A stretch of 64,000 bases of DNA from Clostridium sp. KNHs214 (GTDB lineage Bacteria > Bacillota > Clostridia > Clostridiales > Clostridiaceae): assembly GCF_000744935.1 (NCBI RefSeq), contig NZ_JQMW01000004.1:1-64000 (forward strand). Direction: 5' to 3'. A program made the position numbers and the translations under genes. Each line of letters begins with the position of its first letter. Positions within the stretch are counted from its first letter, which is position 1. Under the pieces are notes generated by a model, which worked only from the letters and a program-made list of their open reading frames with translations, was not told where the DNA came from and did no database searches. Of the stretch, positions 1 through 11,975 are shown one piece after another.

Positions 1-49
1 TGTACTCATTAGATGGAAATGGATTCCTATCGGAAAGGAGCTTTTGCTC

Positions 50-1358
50 ATGTCAAACATTTTATTTAAAAATTTATTTATCTCGGTCGGTATTGATGTT
101 GGTGCAGATTTCAGTTGGATGTCTATCGCACTTCCTAACCAGACCTTTGTTGGAAAGCCTTTTAAAATACTACATTCAAACATTGATTCCCTTGAACTCG
201 CTGTTTCTAAAATAAAAGAAGCAGAAGAGTTGTATTCTTTGGAAAGTCGCATTTTCCTAGAATCCACGGGAATTTATCATTACCCACTCTTCTGGCTATC
301 TTCGTGATACTGGATTTAATGTTAACCTAATTAATCCTATCATCACTAAGAATAGCACAAACATTAACATTAGAAAAGTGCATAATGACAGATTTGATTC
401 AAAAAAAGCTGCCTTAATAGGCTTAAAGCCAGATTTAAAAGTATCTCTTATGCCATCAGATCTTGCTCTTGATTTAAGAAATCTTTCAAGAGAGTATTAT
501 GATTTGATGGACAACCGTTCTGCTTATGTGAACAAACTTCAAAGTGAACTTCGGATGGTATTTCCAGAATACCTTAAAATTTTTTCAAAAATAACTACTA
601 ATACATCATTAACCTTATTAGAAACATACACATCTCCAGATGCATTTTTAAATGCTTCCAAAGAAGAGATTATTGATTCTATAAGATCTACAGCTCGTTT
701 TGGGCTTACATATGCTAATAATAAGTATAATGCCATTATAAAGGCTGCCAATGATGCAAAGACCTTCGGTTATTCTGTAAGTAGTAATTTTAAGCGTATT
801 AGATTATACATAAGCTTTATTCGAAAGTATGATGAAGAGATTTCTTCTATACTCTCTGAAATGCATAAGCTTGTTGATGAAAATGAAAATACTGATTTTG
901 TAAAGCAAATTCACTTGATTGAAACATTTAAAGGTGCAGGTTTTCTTTCTGCTGTAAGCCTCATGGGAGAAATCGGAGATTTCTCTGCGTTCAACTCACC
1001 AAAACAGCTTTTTGCTTATTTTGGTTTAGATCCAGCAGTAAAGCAATCTGGCAACTTTAATGGCACAAAAATCAGTATGTCAAAGCGAGGCTCTCGAATT
1101 GCCAGAAGAGTAATTCACACTATGGCATTAATCAGCATAAGCAAAAACAAAGATGGCTCCGCCAAAAATCAAGTACTTCGAGAATACTATCTTTTAAAGT
1201 GCCAAAGTAAGCCTAAAATGATTGCTCTTGGGGCAGTTATGCATAAAGTTTGTAACATATTATTTGCCATTCTTCGTGATGGGAAAGAATTTGAAATAAT
1301 TACACCAGAAGAACACCAAAAGAATTATCTCAAAGCGAAATGCGGCTTCGCTGCGTAG
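50..1358 (+). pseudogene. IS110-family transposase, frameshifted
   Basis: This encodes the DEDD/serine recombinase-type transposase of an IS110 element. The N-terminal RuvC-like part (IGIDVG-like start and FLESTGIYHY) lies at 50-307 and the C-terminal transposase_20 part (FKGAGFLSAVSLMGEIGDF, then KRGSRIARR) at about 303-1358. The two parts are in different frames. Removing one G from the GG near position 297 would rejoin them as LFCYLRDTGF, so this is a simple frameshift. The ATG at 50 follows a GAAAGGAG site at 33-40. Intact members are about 410 residues, which matches the joined length. The element's left end, where IS110 elements often encode a bridge RNA, lies at or beyond the window edge. 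Confidence 0.88.
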
Positions 1359-1385
1359 TATAATTCCATAAATATAATTTCCGTT

Positions 1386-1404
1386 TTTTGTTAGTCTAAC
1401 AAAA
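1386..1404. terminator. short hairpin after IS110 transposase
   Basis: TTTTGTT and AACAAAA are separated by a five-base loop, 28 bases after the transposase stop. The stem is weak and AT-only apart from one pair, so this may instead belong to the element's right non-coding end. Confidence 0.3.
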
Positions 1405-1483
1405 GTTTATTAAGGTTACCCTTTTTTAAGATAATAAAAATATTAATTATTTTTTTAATTCTTATTGACATTTCTTAGCTGGA

Positions 1484-2678
1484 CTAATGTGCTTGTCTAT
1501 TTTTTAAAGCTGTAATAATATTATCTACTACCTTCTTAACAATGTCTGGATGTGTAGCCATATTAAGCCTGATAAATCCCTTCCAGTTTTCTCCAAACCA
1601 TTCACCATAATCTACTGCTAAATGGCATTGATTTTGGGGTAAACTCTTTTAATTTCGTCTAAAGGTACATAAGCTCTTAAATCCATCCAAAGAAGATATG
1701 TTCCTTCTAGTGGGATACAACAACTTCTGGGAATGCCTTAGCCATTTGAGTTTTTACATAATCATAGTTACTATAAATTACTTCTACAAGGCCTTTTCTC
1801 CATTCTTCTCCAGTACGATAAGCTGCTTCACAAGCCACCAAACCAAAAATATTTACTTCTATTTGACTTACTGTTTTTAAATATGCATCATAGATAGCTC
1901 TTTTTTCTTTACATGGTATAATAATATTAGATGTTAAGCAAGTAGCTAAGTTAAATGTTTTTGATGGTGCATTAGCTGTTATGACATTATTCTCATAAAT
2001 ACCACCTGCTACAGTAGCTGTTGGAATATGCTTATGTCCTGGTGCAGTCAAATCTTGATGGATTTCATCAGAAACAACTAAAACGTTGTGCTTTTTACAA
2101 ATCTCCATCATTTTAACTAACTCTTCCTCTTTCCACACTCTTCCTGCTGGATTATGAGGAGAACATAAAATATACATTTTTACATCATTTTCTACGATCT
2201 TTCTTTCAAACTCATCAAAATCAACTGTAAATACACCGTTATTATTAATCAAATCACAAGTGACAAGCTTTCTATTGTTGTCTTTTACACAATTGTGGAA
2301 AGGATAGTATACTGGTGTCAAAATGATAACTGAATCGTTTTCTTTAGTAAAAGCATTTACTAACCAATACAACGCAGCTACTACACCTGGAGAAATACGA
2401 ATACTCTCTTTTTTTACTTCATATCCATGATGTTCTTTCTCCCAAGCTATAAATGCTTCATAATATGAGTTTGGAACAAATGAATATCCATAAATTCCTT
2501 CCTTTACTTTTTTAACTAATGCATCAATTACAGATTGTGGTGTACGAAATTCCATATCTGCTACCCACATTGAAATTAAATCTGGATCGCCAAATCTAAC
2601 ATCTAGTGCGTCCCATTTTAATGAATTTGTACCTTTTCTATCCATATAATACTTATCACAAAACTCTTTAACAGACAT
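1484..2678 (-). pseudogene. MalY/PatB-type cystathionine beta-lyase, two frameshifts
   Basis: A PLP-dependent class I/II aminotransferase-fold C-S lyase that would cleave cystathionine or cysteine. The N-terminal 320 residues are intact from 2678 to about 1710 and include SPHNPAGRVW, VVSDEIHQD and the PLP-lysine region NAPSKTFNLA. After FPEVVV the frame breaks. The product resumes as PLEGTYLLWMDLRAYVP, breaks again near 1640, and ends as HLAVDYGEWFGENWKGFIR and ALKNRQAH at 1484. Each break needs only one base, the second in a T run. The full length (about 395 codons) matches the family. It is divergent from a MarR regulator that is also broken. Either the locus is decaying or these are sequence errors. 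Confidence 0.85.
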
Positions 2679-2780
2679 AATTCACTAACCTCCTGATTTT
2701 TATTTTTGTTTCCGCGGTAAACTATTTTATGTATTTATACTAGCACATATACATAATGGAGTCAATATTTTTCTGTAATT

Positions 2781-2795
2781 GTTTCCAAGGGAAAC
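2781..2795. promoter_or_regulatory. inverted repeat between malY and marR, possible operator
   Basis: GTTTCC-AAG-GGAAAC lies in the 312-base gap between the divergent lyase and MarR genes. A MarR protein commonly binds such a palindrome to control both directions. This is inferred from position only. The remainder of the gap (2679-2990) is AT-rich with no convincing gene. Confidence 0.3.
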
Positions 2796-2990
2796 GATAT
2801 TTTTTTCTTACAACTGTACTTCTTGCGTAATGTATGCATATATGTAATAATATTAAAAGGTAGACATTTGCAATTTCAAAAATAAATTGGCTATATACTA
2901 AAAAATGGATCTTATCTTGTACTGAAATTATTTTCACAATACAAAAGATCCACAATTAACTATTATTAAAAAATATGTAAGGAGATTTTT

Positions 2991-3465
2991 ATGTCAGATT
3001 TAAATCAACAATTTGCTACTCTTAATGATCGTATTGGCAAATTATATCATTTTGTCATTTTGTATGGGGATTATATGAATTCTAAACATGATTATGGCAC
3101 CGGTCATCAATTGACAATGATTGAAGCACATATATTAACTTTTATTGACGACAACCCTGGAACAACTGTCACTGAACTTTCAAAATATTGGAATCGCACT
3201 AAAGGAGCAATTTCAAAAAACCGTAAGCCGCTTAGTGGAACGTGGATTTGTAACTCGTTATCAAAAAAAGGATAATGCAAAAACTATTCTTCTCAAGGTA
3301 ACTGAAGAAGGTTTAAAATTAAGTCAAGCTCACAAATTATATGACACTATTGATATTGCCAAAACATTAGATGATTTGCTGAAGAAATGTACTATTGAAG
3401 ATATCGATTCTTTTTACAAAGTTATCGATACTTATATAGAACTAATTAAAAAGGATTTTAAATAA
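2991..3465 (+). pseudogene. MarR-family regulator, frameshifted
   Basis: A winged-helix transcription regulator. The N-terminal part (2991 to about 3215) ends in ...TVTELSKYWNRTKGAISK, the recognition-helix region. The remainder continues in the +1 frame as TVSRLVERGFVTRYQKKDN and the C-terminal dimerisation helix, ending at 3465. The break is in a run of six A at about 3217-3222; five A would restore a 158-residue protein of normal MarR length. The ATG at 2991 follows AAGGAG. It probably controlled the divergent malY-like gene. Confidence 0.85.
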
Positions 3466-3582
3466 TTTTACATGCATTTTTATGGATAGGAAGTACCTAC
3501 TTCATCGCCGTCGGATATGAGATTTTAAATGTCCGCTTTACCATCACAATGCCTTTTTCGTTCCAGCTCATATGTTTATGAT

Positions 3583-3610
3583 AAAAGTAGATTCATTCGA
3601 ATCTACTTTT
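3583..3610. terminator. bidirectional hairpin between marR and PHP gene
   Basis: A perfect 12-base stem (AAAAGTAGATTC and its complement) with a four-base loop. A-run and T-run flanks on both sides let it terminate the rightward marR and the leftward PTS/PHP operon. Confidence 0.75.
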
Positions 3611-3671
3611 ATATCTGTTAAAAAATCTATAAAATATTTCTATTCTAATGCACTTTCATCATATAAGTTAA

Positions 3672-4492
3672 TTATTTAGGCCAATGCTTTAATTCTTCAT
3701 ACTGCTCTTTTGTTAAACCAAAACACCCAAATTCAATTAAATCAGGGTCATGAAAGTCACTGCCCCCGCTTTTAGCTAAGTTATATTTAGCTGCCAAATT
3801 TAATGTTTTTTCGTAATCTATTTTCTTCATCTTAGAATGATTTATTTCAATTCCTTTTAATCCATATTCAACATATTTTTCAATCTCATCATAATTATTA
3901 TATTGACATGGATGAGCAATAATTGGTATACCACCATCTTTCTTTATTGCTTCAATCCCTTTCATTACAGGAGTATATCCCATGCTTAAATCAGTTTCCT
4001 TTGATGTCTTTGAAGCAAAAAGTTCCTTGTATTTTTCCTTTGTCATCTCATATGTATATTTCTCCTTTAGAGCTTGAAAAATATTCATTTTAAAGACAAT
4101 ACTGTATTTGGAATATTTTTAGCATCTTTATAAGTAATATCATACCCTTTTTGAGACAATTCCTTTATTAAGTCTCTATGATAATTATCTCGACATTTTA
4201 AAGTCTTATCACATAACTTTTTAATGTGTGGGGTATTTTCATTAAGCCATAGTCCAACAATATGAACCTTTTTAAATACATCATAATCATAACAGCTCAT
4301 TTCTACACCTTTTATTACCTCAAGATCCATTTTATCGCCTAGTTTCTTAATTTCATCAAATTGGTCAACTGTATCATGATCAGTAATAGCTAATGCCTTT
4401 ATTCCTTTCTTTTTTGCCATATCAAGAACATTAGCAATTTCACAAATACCATCACTGTGGTTTGTATGCACGTGCAAATCAGCATATATCAT
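3672..4492 (-). CDS. PHP-domain phosphoesterase, split in two overlapping frames
   Basis: A metal-dependent PHP (polymerase and histidinol phosphatase) domain protein of the YciV/TrpH type. The first frame (4492-4085, 135 aa) holds HVHTNHSDG, ITDHDT and KGVEMSC. The second (4088-3672, 138 aa) holds IIAHP and GGSDFHDPD, so all metal-ligand motifs exist but are shared between two frames. The frames overlap by ATGA, and there is no Shine-Dalgarno before the second ATG. The junction reads T TTA AAA TGA, a canonical -1 slippery heptamer. A -1 slip would give a seamless 271-residue protein of normal family length. Alternatives are a one-base indel or translational coupling. The first ATG follows GGGGGG, 11 bases after the PTS stop, so this is the third gene of the licT-PTS operon. 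Its substrate is unknown. Confidence 0.8.
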
Positions 4493-4503
4493 ATTAATCC
4501 CCC

Positions 4504-6363
<1,860 letters not shown>

Positions 6364-6516
6364 CTATTTTATAAAATGAAGGTTTAGCCAACTTAATGTT
6401 ACTACCCAACAATAAATATTTTCTTTTTTTACAATCACCCCCTCTATTTTGTTATTCAATTTATAAACTAAAATAAAAATTTTAATAAGCTATTTACTTT
6501 TATAACTTGTCTTAAT

Positions 6517-7356
6517 TTATTTATCACTTATAAGCTTTGTAATATGTATTGTAAGATATAGCACTTCATCATCATCTAAATAATAATAATACTTTTTTTC
6601 AATAAATTGTTTTATCTTCAAGCTGCATAAATACGGTTCCTTGTATTTTTCTTTTATAATGTCCAACAGATTATTATTAAGCTCGTCATTTTTATTAGAT
6701 TTTTTTGAAAAAACTCTATGTCCAAAAAATTTTAAATGAGTAATAAAACGATAATAATTATGTGAATCAGTATCAAAATTACGCTTAAAGTGATATTTAA
6801 CAATATTTATAATATTTTGTATAAATCCAGTTATCTCATATACATCATGAATATTATTGCTGACCTCAGCACTGACAATATGGAGTGCAATAAATCCAGC
6901 TTCATCTTCATACATGGTTAAACCATAAATTTTTTTAATCATAGCAATTCCATATAGTCCAATCTCATATTCATTTTTATAAAAATGTTTGATTTCCCAT
7001 AATAACTTATTCTTTAGTGTAATTCCTTTATTATAGCGTTCAATACTAGTACTTATATGGTCCATCAAGGAAATATACAAGGAATCATCAAGTTTCATAG
7101 ATAATTTCTGCTTTGCATATTGTACAATGTCATAGCAAAGTTCAATACATTCCGTAGGAATACTACTTAAAATATCAACAAGATGGTTGGGATATTCCAT
7201 GGAACTTAAAATAAACTTTTTAGTAACTTTACTTTGTTCAATAGCATCACCATTTCTCCTACCATAGGCTATTCCCTTTCCCATTATAATTATTTCTTTT
7301 CCTTTATCATCAAATGTTATGACTGCATTATTGTTTAAAATCTTATTTATTACCAT
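6517..7356 (-). CDS. LicT/BglG-family transcription antiterminator
   Basis: An RNA-binding antiterminator controlled by PTS phosphorylation. The N-terminal CAT domain is residues 1-55 (ILNNNAVI, GKGIAYGRR). Two PRD domains follow, with conserved histidines visible in SLMDHIS, FIALHIV, FITHLKFFGHR and YLTIHIT. The start at 7356 is chosen because GGGGGAGGA stands just before it. The 279-residue length is typical. Its own leader carries a RAT site overlapping a terminator (7374-7452), so it should autoregulate and control the downstream PTS gene. Confidence 0.92.
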   Translation of the reverse strand: MVINKILNNNAVITFDDKGKEIIIMGKGIAYGRRNGDAIEQSKVTKKFILSSMEYPNHLVDILSSIPTECIELCYDIVQYAKQKLSMKLDDSLYISLMDHISTSIERYNKGITLKNKLLWEIKHFYKNEYEIGLYGIAMIKKIYGLTMYEDEAGFIALHIVSAEVSNNIHDVYEITGFIQNIINIVKYHFKRNFDTDSHNYYRFITHLKFFGHRVFSKKSNKNDELNNNLLDIIKEKYKEPYLCSLKIKQFIEKKYYYYLDDDEVLYLTIHITKLISDK

Positions 7357-7373
7357 AAAATTCCTCCCCCAAA

Positions 7374-7452
7374 ACAAAAAAACCTATCTCCAGATATAAC
7401 AAAAATATCTGTAAATAGGTTTTGTGTAGCAAGCTAAGTGCTATTACAATCC
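7374..7452 (-). promoter_or_regulatory. RAT antiterminator overlapping a terminator, licT leader
   Basis: Read on the minus strand, the leader begins GGATTGTAATAGCAC and runs to CACAAAACCTATTT, the layout of a ribonucleic antiterminator bound by LicT/SacT proteins. Its 3' half also pairs with GATAGGTTTTTTT just before the licT start to form a terminator (AAAACCTAT with ATAGGTTTT). RAT folding and terminator folding are therefore mutually exclusive. Confidence 0.85.
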
Positions 7453-7643
7453 GTATATTACATCTGTATTATACTACATTATAACTTTCATCGTCAACGC
7501 TTACATAAATACATCACTGTAAACATATTATAAAAATAAATTATTATTTTTTAATATATTATACTAATATAAATTATAATTAATTATATATTAAACAAAT
7601 TTCATCTACAACTACTATCTTACCACCTAGAGTATTTTATTAT

Positions 7644-7865
7644 TTATTTTACATCAACATATAAAAAATCGGAAAACACTATTGAATTAGCTTCATTCAA
7701 ATTAAAATTAATTGAATTAAGACTTATATCCTGAAACATTATTGGCAATCCGTTTGCTTCTAATATATTTGGAGAGTCCATCAATTGAAAATGAAGATGT
7801 GGGATAATATTACTTAGAGGTTCTTCATATAGATGAATTTCTTTGATAACCTTAATTGCATTCTT
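7644..7865 (-). pseudogene. M23 (LytM) peptidase, C-terminal remnant
   Basis: An open frame of about 70 codons without a start. It contains PHLHFQLMDSP, the HxH zinc-ligand motif of M23 cell-wall endopeptidases, followed by a plausible family tail. Everything upstream (catalytic HxxxD region, membrane anchor) is gone, so it is a decayed fragment. Confidence 0.6.
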
Positions 7866-8007
7866 AGCTTATATCAGTTTAATAAGTTCCATAAAATATG
7901 TTTCAGCTTACATTATCATCCTAGGGGCTCTTGCAAAAAAACTCCTAGTGGAGAAAAAATTTTTTCGATTGATTACTATATTAAATATCTAATTAGTAAT
8001 TATATTT

Positions 8008-8766
8008 CTATTTAAGAGCAACAGCTTCAAAAGTAATTACTTCTTCAGAATTTGATGGATACTGGTCAAATTTATAGCCTGAAGAAATCACAATATTTTT
8101 AAATCCTATACTTTCAAGTATTGATTTAAACTCCTCTACTCCATACCAACGTAATGGAAAATACTCTAATTCTGTTTGTAGAAGTACTCCTTCACGCCAT
8201 TTCTCATATCGTCCATGAGAAACAGTATATTGATTTATATGGTCAACCTCTACAATTTTATTTTCTAATGTAATTATATCTCCATTAGAACATTCCAAGG
8301 TTTTTGTGGAAACTGTACCTATAGAAATATCCGTTTGTAAAAATATATCAAGAATTAATCTACCACCATTAGATAAATGTCTATAAAAGTTTTCTAATGC
8401 CTTTATTGAATCTTTTCTTTTATGTAGTAGAAGGAACGTTCCCGTTGGCACTATAATGGCATCATATTCTGTATCTTGTGAAAAAGACTCCATCTTTGCC
8501 TCAAAAAGTTTAGGGTTCAAGCCTCTTTTTTTACAATTATTTTCACATATCTTTAACATATCTTTTGAACTATCAAATCCATCAATATTTAATCCTTTTT
8601 CTAAAAGAGGAATTAATATACGACCAGTTCCTGTTGCAGGTTCAAGAATAGGTCCCTTGCATGACTCTAATCTATTCATATAAAATTCTACATCTCCAAA
8701 AGAATGGCCTATAGGTTTATCCATATCATATACTTCTGAAGACAAACTACCATAATAACTTAACAC
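8008..8766 (-). CDS. class I SAM-dependent methyltransferase
   Basis: A soluble methyltransferase of 252 residues. Motif I is EPATGTGRILIPLLEKG (about residues 40-55), the acidic residue after beta-2 is GFDSSKDML, and a motif IV-like YDAIIVPTGTF follows. This is a Rossmann-fold SAM enzyme of the Methyltransf_25 kind; the substrate is not evident. The start is GTG at 8766, preceded by GAAGG at suitable spacing. It is a single gene, 66 bases downstream of the AraC regulator stop. Confidence 0.85.
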   Translation of the reverse strand: MLSYYGSLSSEVYDMDKPIGHSFGDVEFYMNRLESCKGPILEPATGTGRILIPLLEKGLNIDGFDSSKDMLKICENNCKKRGLNPKLFEAKMESFSQDTEYDAIIVPTGTFLLLHKRKDSIKALENFYRHLSNGGRLILDIFLQTDISIGTVSTKTLECSNGDIITLENKIVEVDHINQYTVSHGRYEKWREGVLLQTELEYFPLRWYGVEEFKSILESIGFKNIVISSGYKFDQYPSNSEEVITFEAVALK

Positions 8767-8832
8767 CTTTTATCACCTTCTTCTTTGATTTATTCTAAAT
8801 ACTTATTTTAAGTATAAAAAAAGTATTCAATT

Positions 8833-9720
8833 CTATTTCACTTTTCTAACAGGAACATAAATATCCATAACAGTGTCCTTTCTATAATGACAACGTTCAT
8901 CGTAAAATTCAAAATCAAGTTTATTTTCGTCATAAACATATCCACTGTTTTTAAACCAATCTTCAAAAATATATTTCCACGTTCCTTTAATAATCTTTGC
9001 AAACTCCTTTTGTTCTTTATCATTTGTAGTATCAACAGGAGTGGTTGTAAAAACGGCATACTCAGCTTCTGGAACTTCAACTGTTAGCATATCTTCTTCT
9101 ACCTTTGAAAAGTCATCAACAATTACACCTAAAAGATATATTGCATTTCCATCTTCAGATAATGGAACACACAATCCCACTTCAGCATGTTTAGGTGGAT
9201 TTAAAATTTCATACATTTTACTTTCTAAATTTTCACCATTATAATTGCTCCAGAAAGATGCAATATCCTTTGTATATGTGACTCCAGTAATATTGATATT
9301 AATTCCATAACCAGCAACCTTAAATGCAGGTCTTTTTACAATAACAGGCTTCATAATATCACCCCCAATTTCAAATGTTATTTTTTCATCCAAATATCCA
9401 TTCATTCGTATCATATACTGTGTGGGACTATAACCAAACACTTTACGAAATGCCTTAGTAAAACCACTATGCGTTTCAAACCCATACTCCAAAGCAATAT
9501 CAATAATTTTCCTACCTTTGAATAACTCTGCGGTTGCTAAAGACAATCTGCGCCTTCGAATATATTCCATAACAGACATACCTTTACATAGACTGAAAAC
9601 CCTACAAAAATGATAGAGGGAATATCCAGATTCATTAGCAACTTCTTCAATAGTAATATCTTCTTTAATATGTTCCTCAATGAATTCAATACATTTCTCA
9701 ATATCCTTCCTATAATTCAA
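8833..9720 (-). CDS. AraC-family regulator with GyrI-like effector domain
   Basis: Two AraC helix-turn-helix motifs occupy residues 1-105 (VANESGYSLYHFCRVF and ALEYGFETHSGFTKAFRKVF), followed by a GyrI-like small-molecule binding domain (about 125-295). Rob/TipA-type regulators with this layout sense drugs or other small molecules. I take TTG at 9720 as start because GGTGGAGGTGG precedes it and the family begins NYRKDIEKCI. The frame is open further upstream but that part has no family character. Confidence 0.88.
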   Translation of the reverse strand: MNYRKDIEKCIEFIEEHIKEDITIEEVANESGYSLYHFCRVFSLCKGMSVMEYIRRRRLSLATAELFKGRKIIDIALEYGFETHSGFTKAFRKVFGYSPTQYMIRMNGYLDEKITFEIGGDIMKPVIVKRPAFKVAGYGININITGVTYTKDIASFWSNYNGENLESKMYEILNPPKHAEVGLCVPLSEDGNAIYLLGVIVDDFSKVEEDMLTVEVPEAEYAVFTTTPVDTTNDKEQKEFAKIIKGTWKYIFEDWFKNSGYVYDENKLDFEFYDERCHYRKDTVMDIYVPVRKVK

Positions 9721-10158
9721 TGTCCACCTCCACCTTATCCTTAGGATAATTTTATTATAACAACAACTTGACAATAGAACTGTTCCTGTTTTGCTAAATA
9801 TTGATATTTCCACTTTTAATTTTTTTGTCTAAATCTTACTCTTCATAACTTCCCCCTAACTACTTTCTACATTACATTAAATGCATAGACAATTATCCAA
9901 ACTAATTTAGGGGCTTATTATATATAATCTTATAAGGACTTTTAATTTTAAATTACTGGACTATAATAAAACAGAATTTATGTACATTAATCATGAAAGG
10001 CAAGTAATAAGATTTATACTAAATACCATATATATGCCTTAGGTAATGATGAGATATTTTCAGCAATTTATGAATTAAAAAACATTGTTTTACTTATATA
10101 TAAACTTATTGTATACTGAGAGCATATAAGAATGAATAAAACATAGGAGGTTAAAAAA
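9721..10158. other. gap without a recognisable gene
   Basis: 438 AT-rich bases between divergent genes. The part near 9940-10080 has short open stretches suggestive of a decayed gene but nothing identifiable. The end holds the AGGAGG ribosome binding site of the following gene. Confidence 0.4.
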
Positions 10159-10635
10159 GTGTCAGTTACTAAGGTAAAAGAATATTTTAAAAGCTTTGGT
10201 ATTGAAAACAAAGTAATGGAATTGGAGCAGTCAAGTGCAACAGTGGAACTTGCGGCAAAAGCACTTGACTGCGAGCCGGAAAGGATTGCAAAGACTCTTT
10301 CATTTTTAGTTGGTAGTAAAGGAATATTGATTGTCGTTGCGGGCGATGCTAAAATAGATAATCGAAAATACAGAGAAGAATTCCATGAAAAAGCCAAAAT
10401 GATTCCTGCTAAAGAAGTAGAAACAATAGTCGGTCATGCACCAGGTGGAGTGTGTCCATTTGCCATAAATGAAAAAGTTCAAGTTTATCTTGATATTTCA
10501 ATAAAACGATTTTCTACAGTATACCCAGCTGCAGGAAGCGGAAACAGTGCTGTGGAATTAAGCATAATGGAACTAGAAAAGTATTCCAATCCAATAAAAT
10601 GGGTTAATGTATGTAAAGGATGGATTAACCAGTAA
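10159..10635 (+). CDS. YbaK/EbsC-family aminoacyl-tRNA editing protein
   Basis: A small cytosolic protein of the YbaK/ProX fold that hydrolyses mischarged aminoacyl-tRNA (Cys-tRNA(Pro) for YbaK). Residues 20-150 carry the family signatures: AKALDCEPERIAKTL, VVAGDAKID with the conserved lysine, and GHAPGGVCPF. The 158-residue length is normal. The start is GTG after AGGAGG with a seven-base gap. It is monocistronic. Confidence 0.92.
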   Translation: MSVTKVKEYFKSFGIENKVMELEQSSATVELAAKALDCEPERIAKTLSFLVGSKGILIVVAGDAKIDNRKYREEFHEKAKMIPAKEVETIVGHAPGGVCPFAINEKVQVYLDISIKRFSTVYPAAGSGNSAVELSIMELEKYSNPIKWVNVCKGWINQ

Positions 10636-10683
10636 AAATATTTATTTAATGTTAATTAGGAATGAAATACCTTGCAACATAAG

Positions 10684-11169
10684 CTATAAAAAGTATTCCA
10701 ATGCTTCAATACTAATTACTGGTCTTATTAGTTGCATTTTTTTCACTTCATCATACTCAACGCCTGCTATACCATTTTGAAGCAATGATGTTCCATATCC
10801 CATTTCTATTGCTCCATTATATGAAAAAAGTACGCAATATTCAGCTGCAAATCCACTTATAACCACAAAATCAACTTCAAGTTCTTGTAATTTATTATGA
10901 AGTTCTGTCTTAAAAAATGCATTATTATACTCTTTATGAATTATAATATCATTTTCATTAGCAATAATAGAATCCACAAATTCAAATCCTTTAGAACCAG
11001 GTCCATCCCCTACTTCAATATCCATCACTCTTACAACAGGTAAATCTTTTTCTCTAAACAACTTAGCTGCCTCATTTATATACTCCACTGCATCATCAAA
11101 TTCCCTTTGACACTTACAAAATTCACGACATCCATTCTGCATATCTATGATTAAAAAAGCTGCTTTCAT
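10684..11169 (-). CDS. isochorismatase-family cysteine hydrolase
   Basis: An isochorismatase/nicotinamidase-fold hydrolase of 161 residues. It has AFLIIDMQNG (catalytic Asp), a lysine in IIHKEYNNAFF and the nucleophile in GFAAEYCVLFS. The ATG at 11169 follows GAGGGGAGTG; the frame is open further upstream but without a ribosome site. The substrate is unknown. Confidence 0.88.
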   Translation of the reverse strand: MKAAFLIIDMQNGCREFCKCQREFDDAVEYINEAAKLFREKDLPVVRVMDIEVGDGPGSKGFEFVDSIIANENDIIIHKEYNNAFFKTELHNKLQELEVDFVVISGFAAEYCVLFSYNGAIEMGYGTSLLQNGIAGVEYDEVKKMQLIRPVISIEALEYFL

Positions 11170-11275
11170 ACATATACACTCCCCTCTAATATATAATTTT
11201 TTAGCAATTATTTTCATACAGAAAATGCTTGGTTAATATACTAAATATGTGATTTTTCCATCTTTACAATTTTAA

Positions 11276-11974
11276 TTAAATGTAAAGTATTTCTACTCCT
11301 GAAAAATTAATGTTACCAACTAATGTTAAAGTATTTGTTGTTATTTCATCGTTTTTATTCTTTTCTTCAATGGAAGCTAAAAATACATCAGTTTTATTCT
11401 CAATCTTCCAACTTTTAGGTATATATAGTTCTATTCCTGAAAAAGAAGCATTAATCCTAACTACAGCATTATTATTACTCATGACTGCGTTATCAAAATA
11501 CACCTTCATAGCTCCAAAAGAGCACTTTAAATCCGCTTGTTCAAACTTATCTGTATTTATATATTTTATAGTACCACTAAATGAATTATTAAATCTAACA
11601 TAACTTCCATCTTCTATATCGATTTTCTCAAACTTATCGCCTTCACAATGACATTTAAAATTAACCGTTTTAGTACGTTTATGAAAAATCATAGAAAGGC
11701 CAATACTACCAAGTGCTGCTGCAAGTAATACAGTCCAAGGTGTAATCTTTGTTATCCCTAATTGTTTATCATATATTATACAAATAAATGCAATAGGGAA
11801 TAAAATACCTGAAAAATTAAGAGTAAATAAACTTTTCACAATAACTACTACTAAAAAAATTGTTAACAATAAACTAAACACATTTACATCAGGAAAGTAT
11901 CCAAGCTTATTTATAATCAAGAGAACTCCTCCTAATATAAATATCAATCCCCAAAAAATCCCATCTTTTTTCAT
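11276..11974 (-). CDS. LiaF-like membrane protein (DUF5668 plus C-terminal LiaF domain)
   Basis: Four predicted membrane helices (residues 8-25, 33-50, 52-68, 80-97) precede a beta-rich LiaF-type domain (about 110-232) with SFSGTIKYI and SFGAMKVYFDNA repeats. Proteins of this type modulate cell-envelope stress regulators. The stop of the upstream LytTR gene is one base away, so the two form an operon with presumed regulator-partner function. Confidence 0.85.
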   Translation of the reverse strand: MKKDGIFWGLIFILGGVLLIINKLGYFPDVNVFSLLLTIFLVVVIVKSLFTLNFSGILFPIAFICIIYDKQLGITKITPWTVLLAAALGSIGLSMIFHKRTKTVNFKCHCEGDKFEKIDIEDGSYVRFNNSFSGTIKYINTDKFEQADLKCSFGAMKVYFDNAVMSNNNAVVRINASFSGIELYIPKSWKIENKTDVFLASIEEKNKNDEITTNTLTLVGNINFSGVEILYI

Positions 11975-11975
11975 A

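Noticed and set aside
2740-2955. 71-codon minus-strand open frame
   Set aside because: No ribosome site, low-complexity hydrophobic content, and it lies in the divergent promoter region.
3211-3226. Programmed frameshift in marR
   Set aside because: A AAA AAC is slippery for -1, but the needed shift is +1 and the -1 frame stops at once, so an inserted A is the better explanation.
8456-8683. Open frames antisense to clear genes (here and many others)
   Set aside because: They mirror well-supported genes on the other strand and lack ribosome sites or recognisable motifs.
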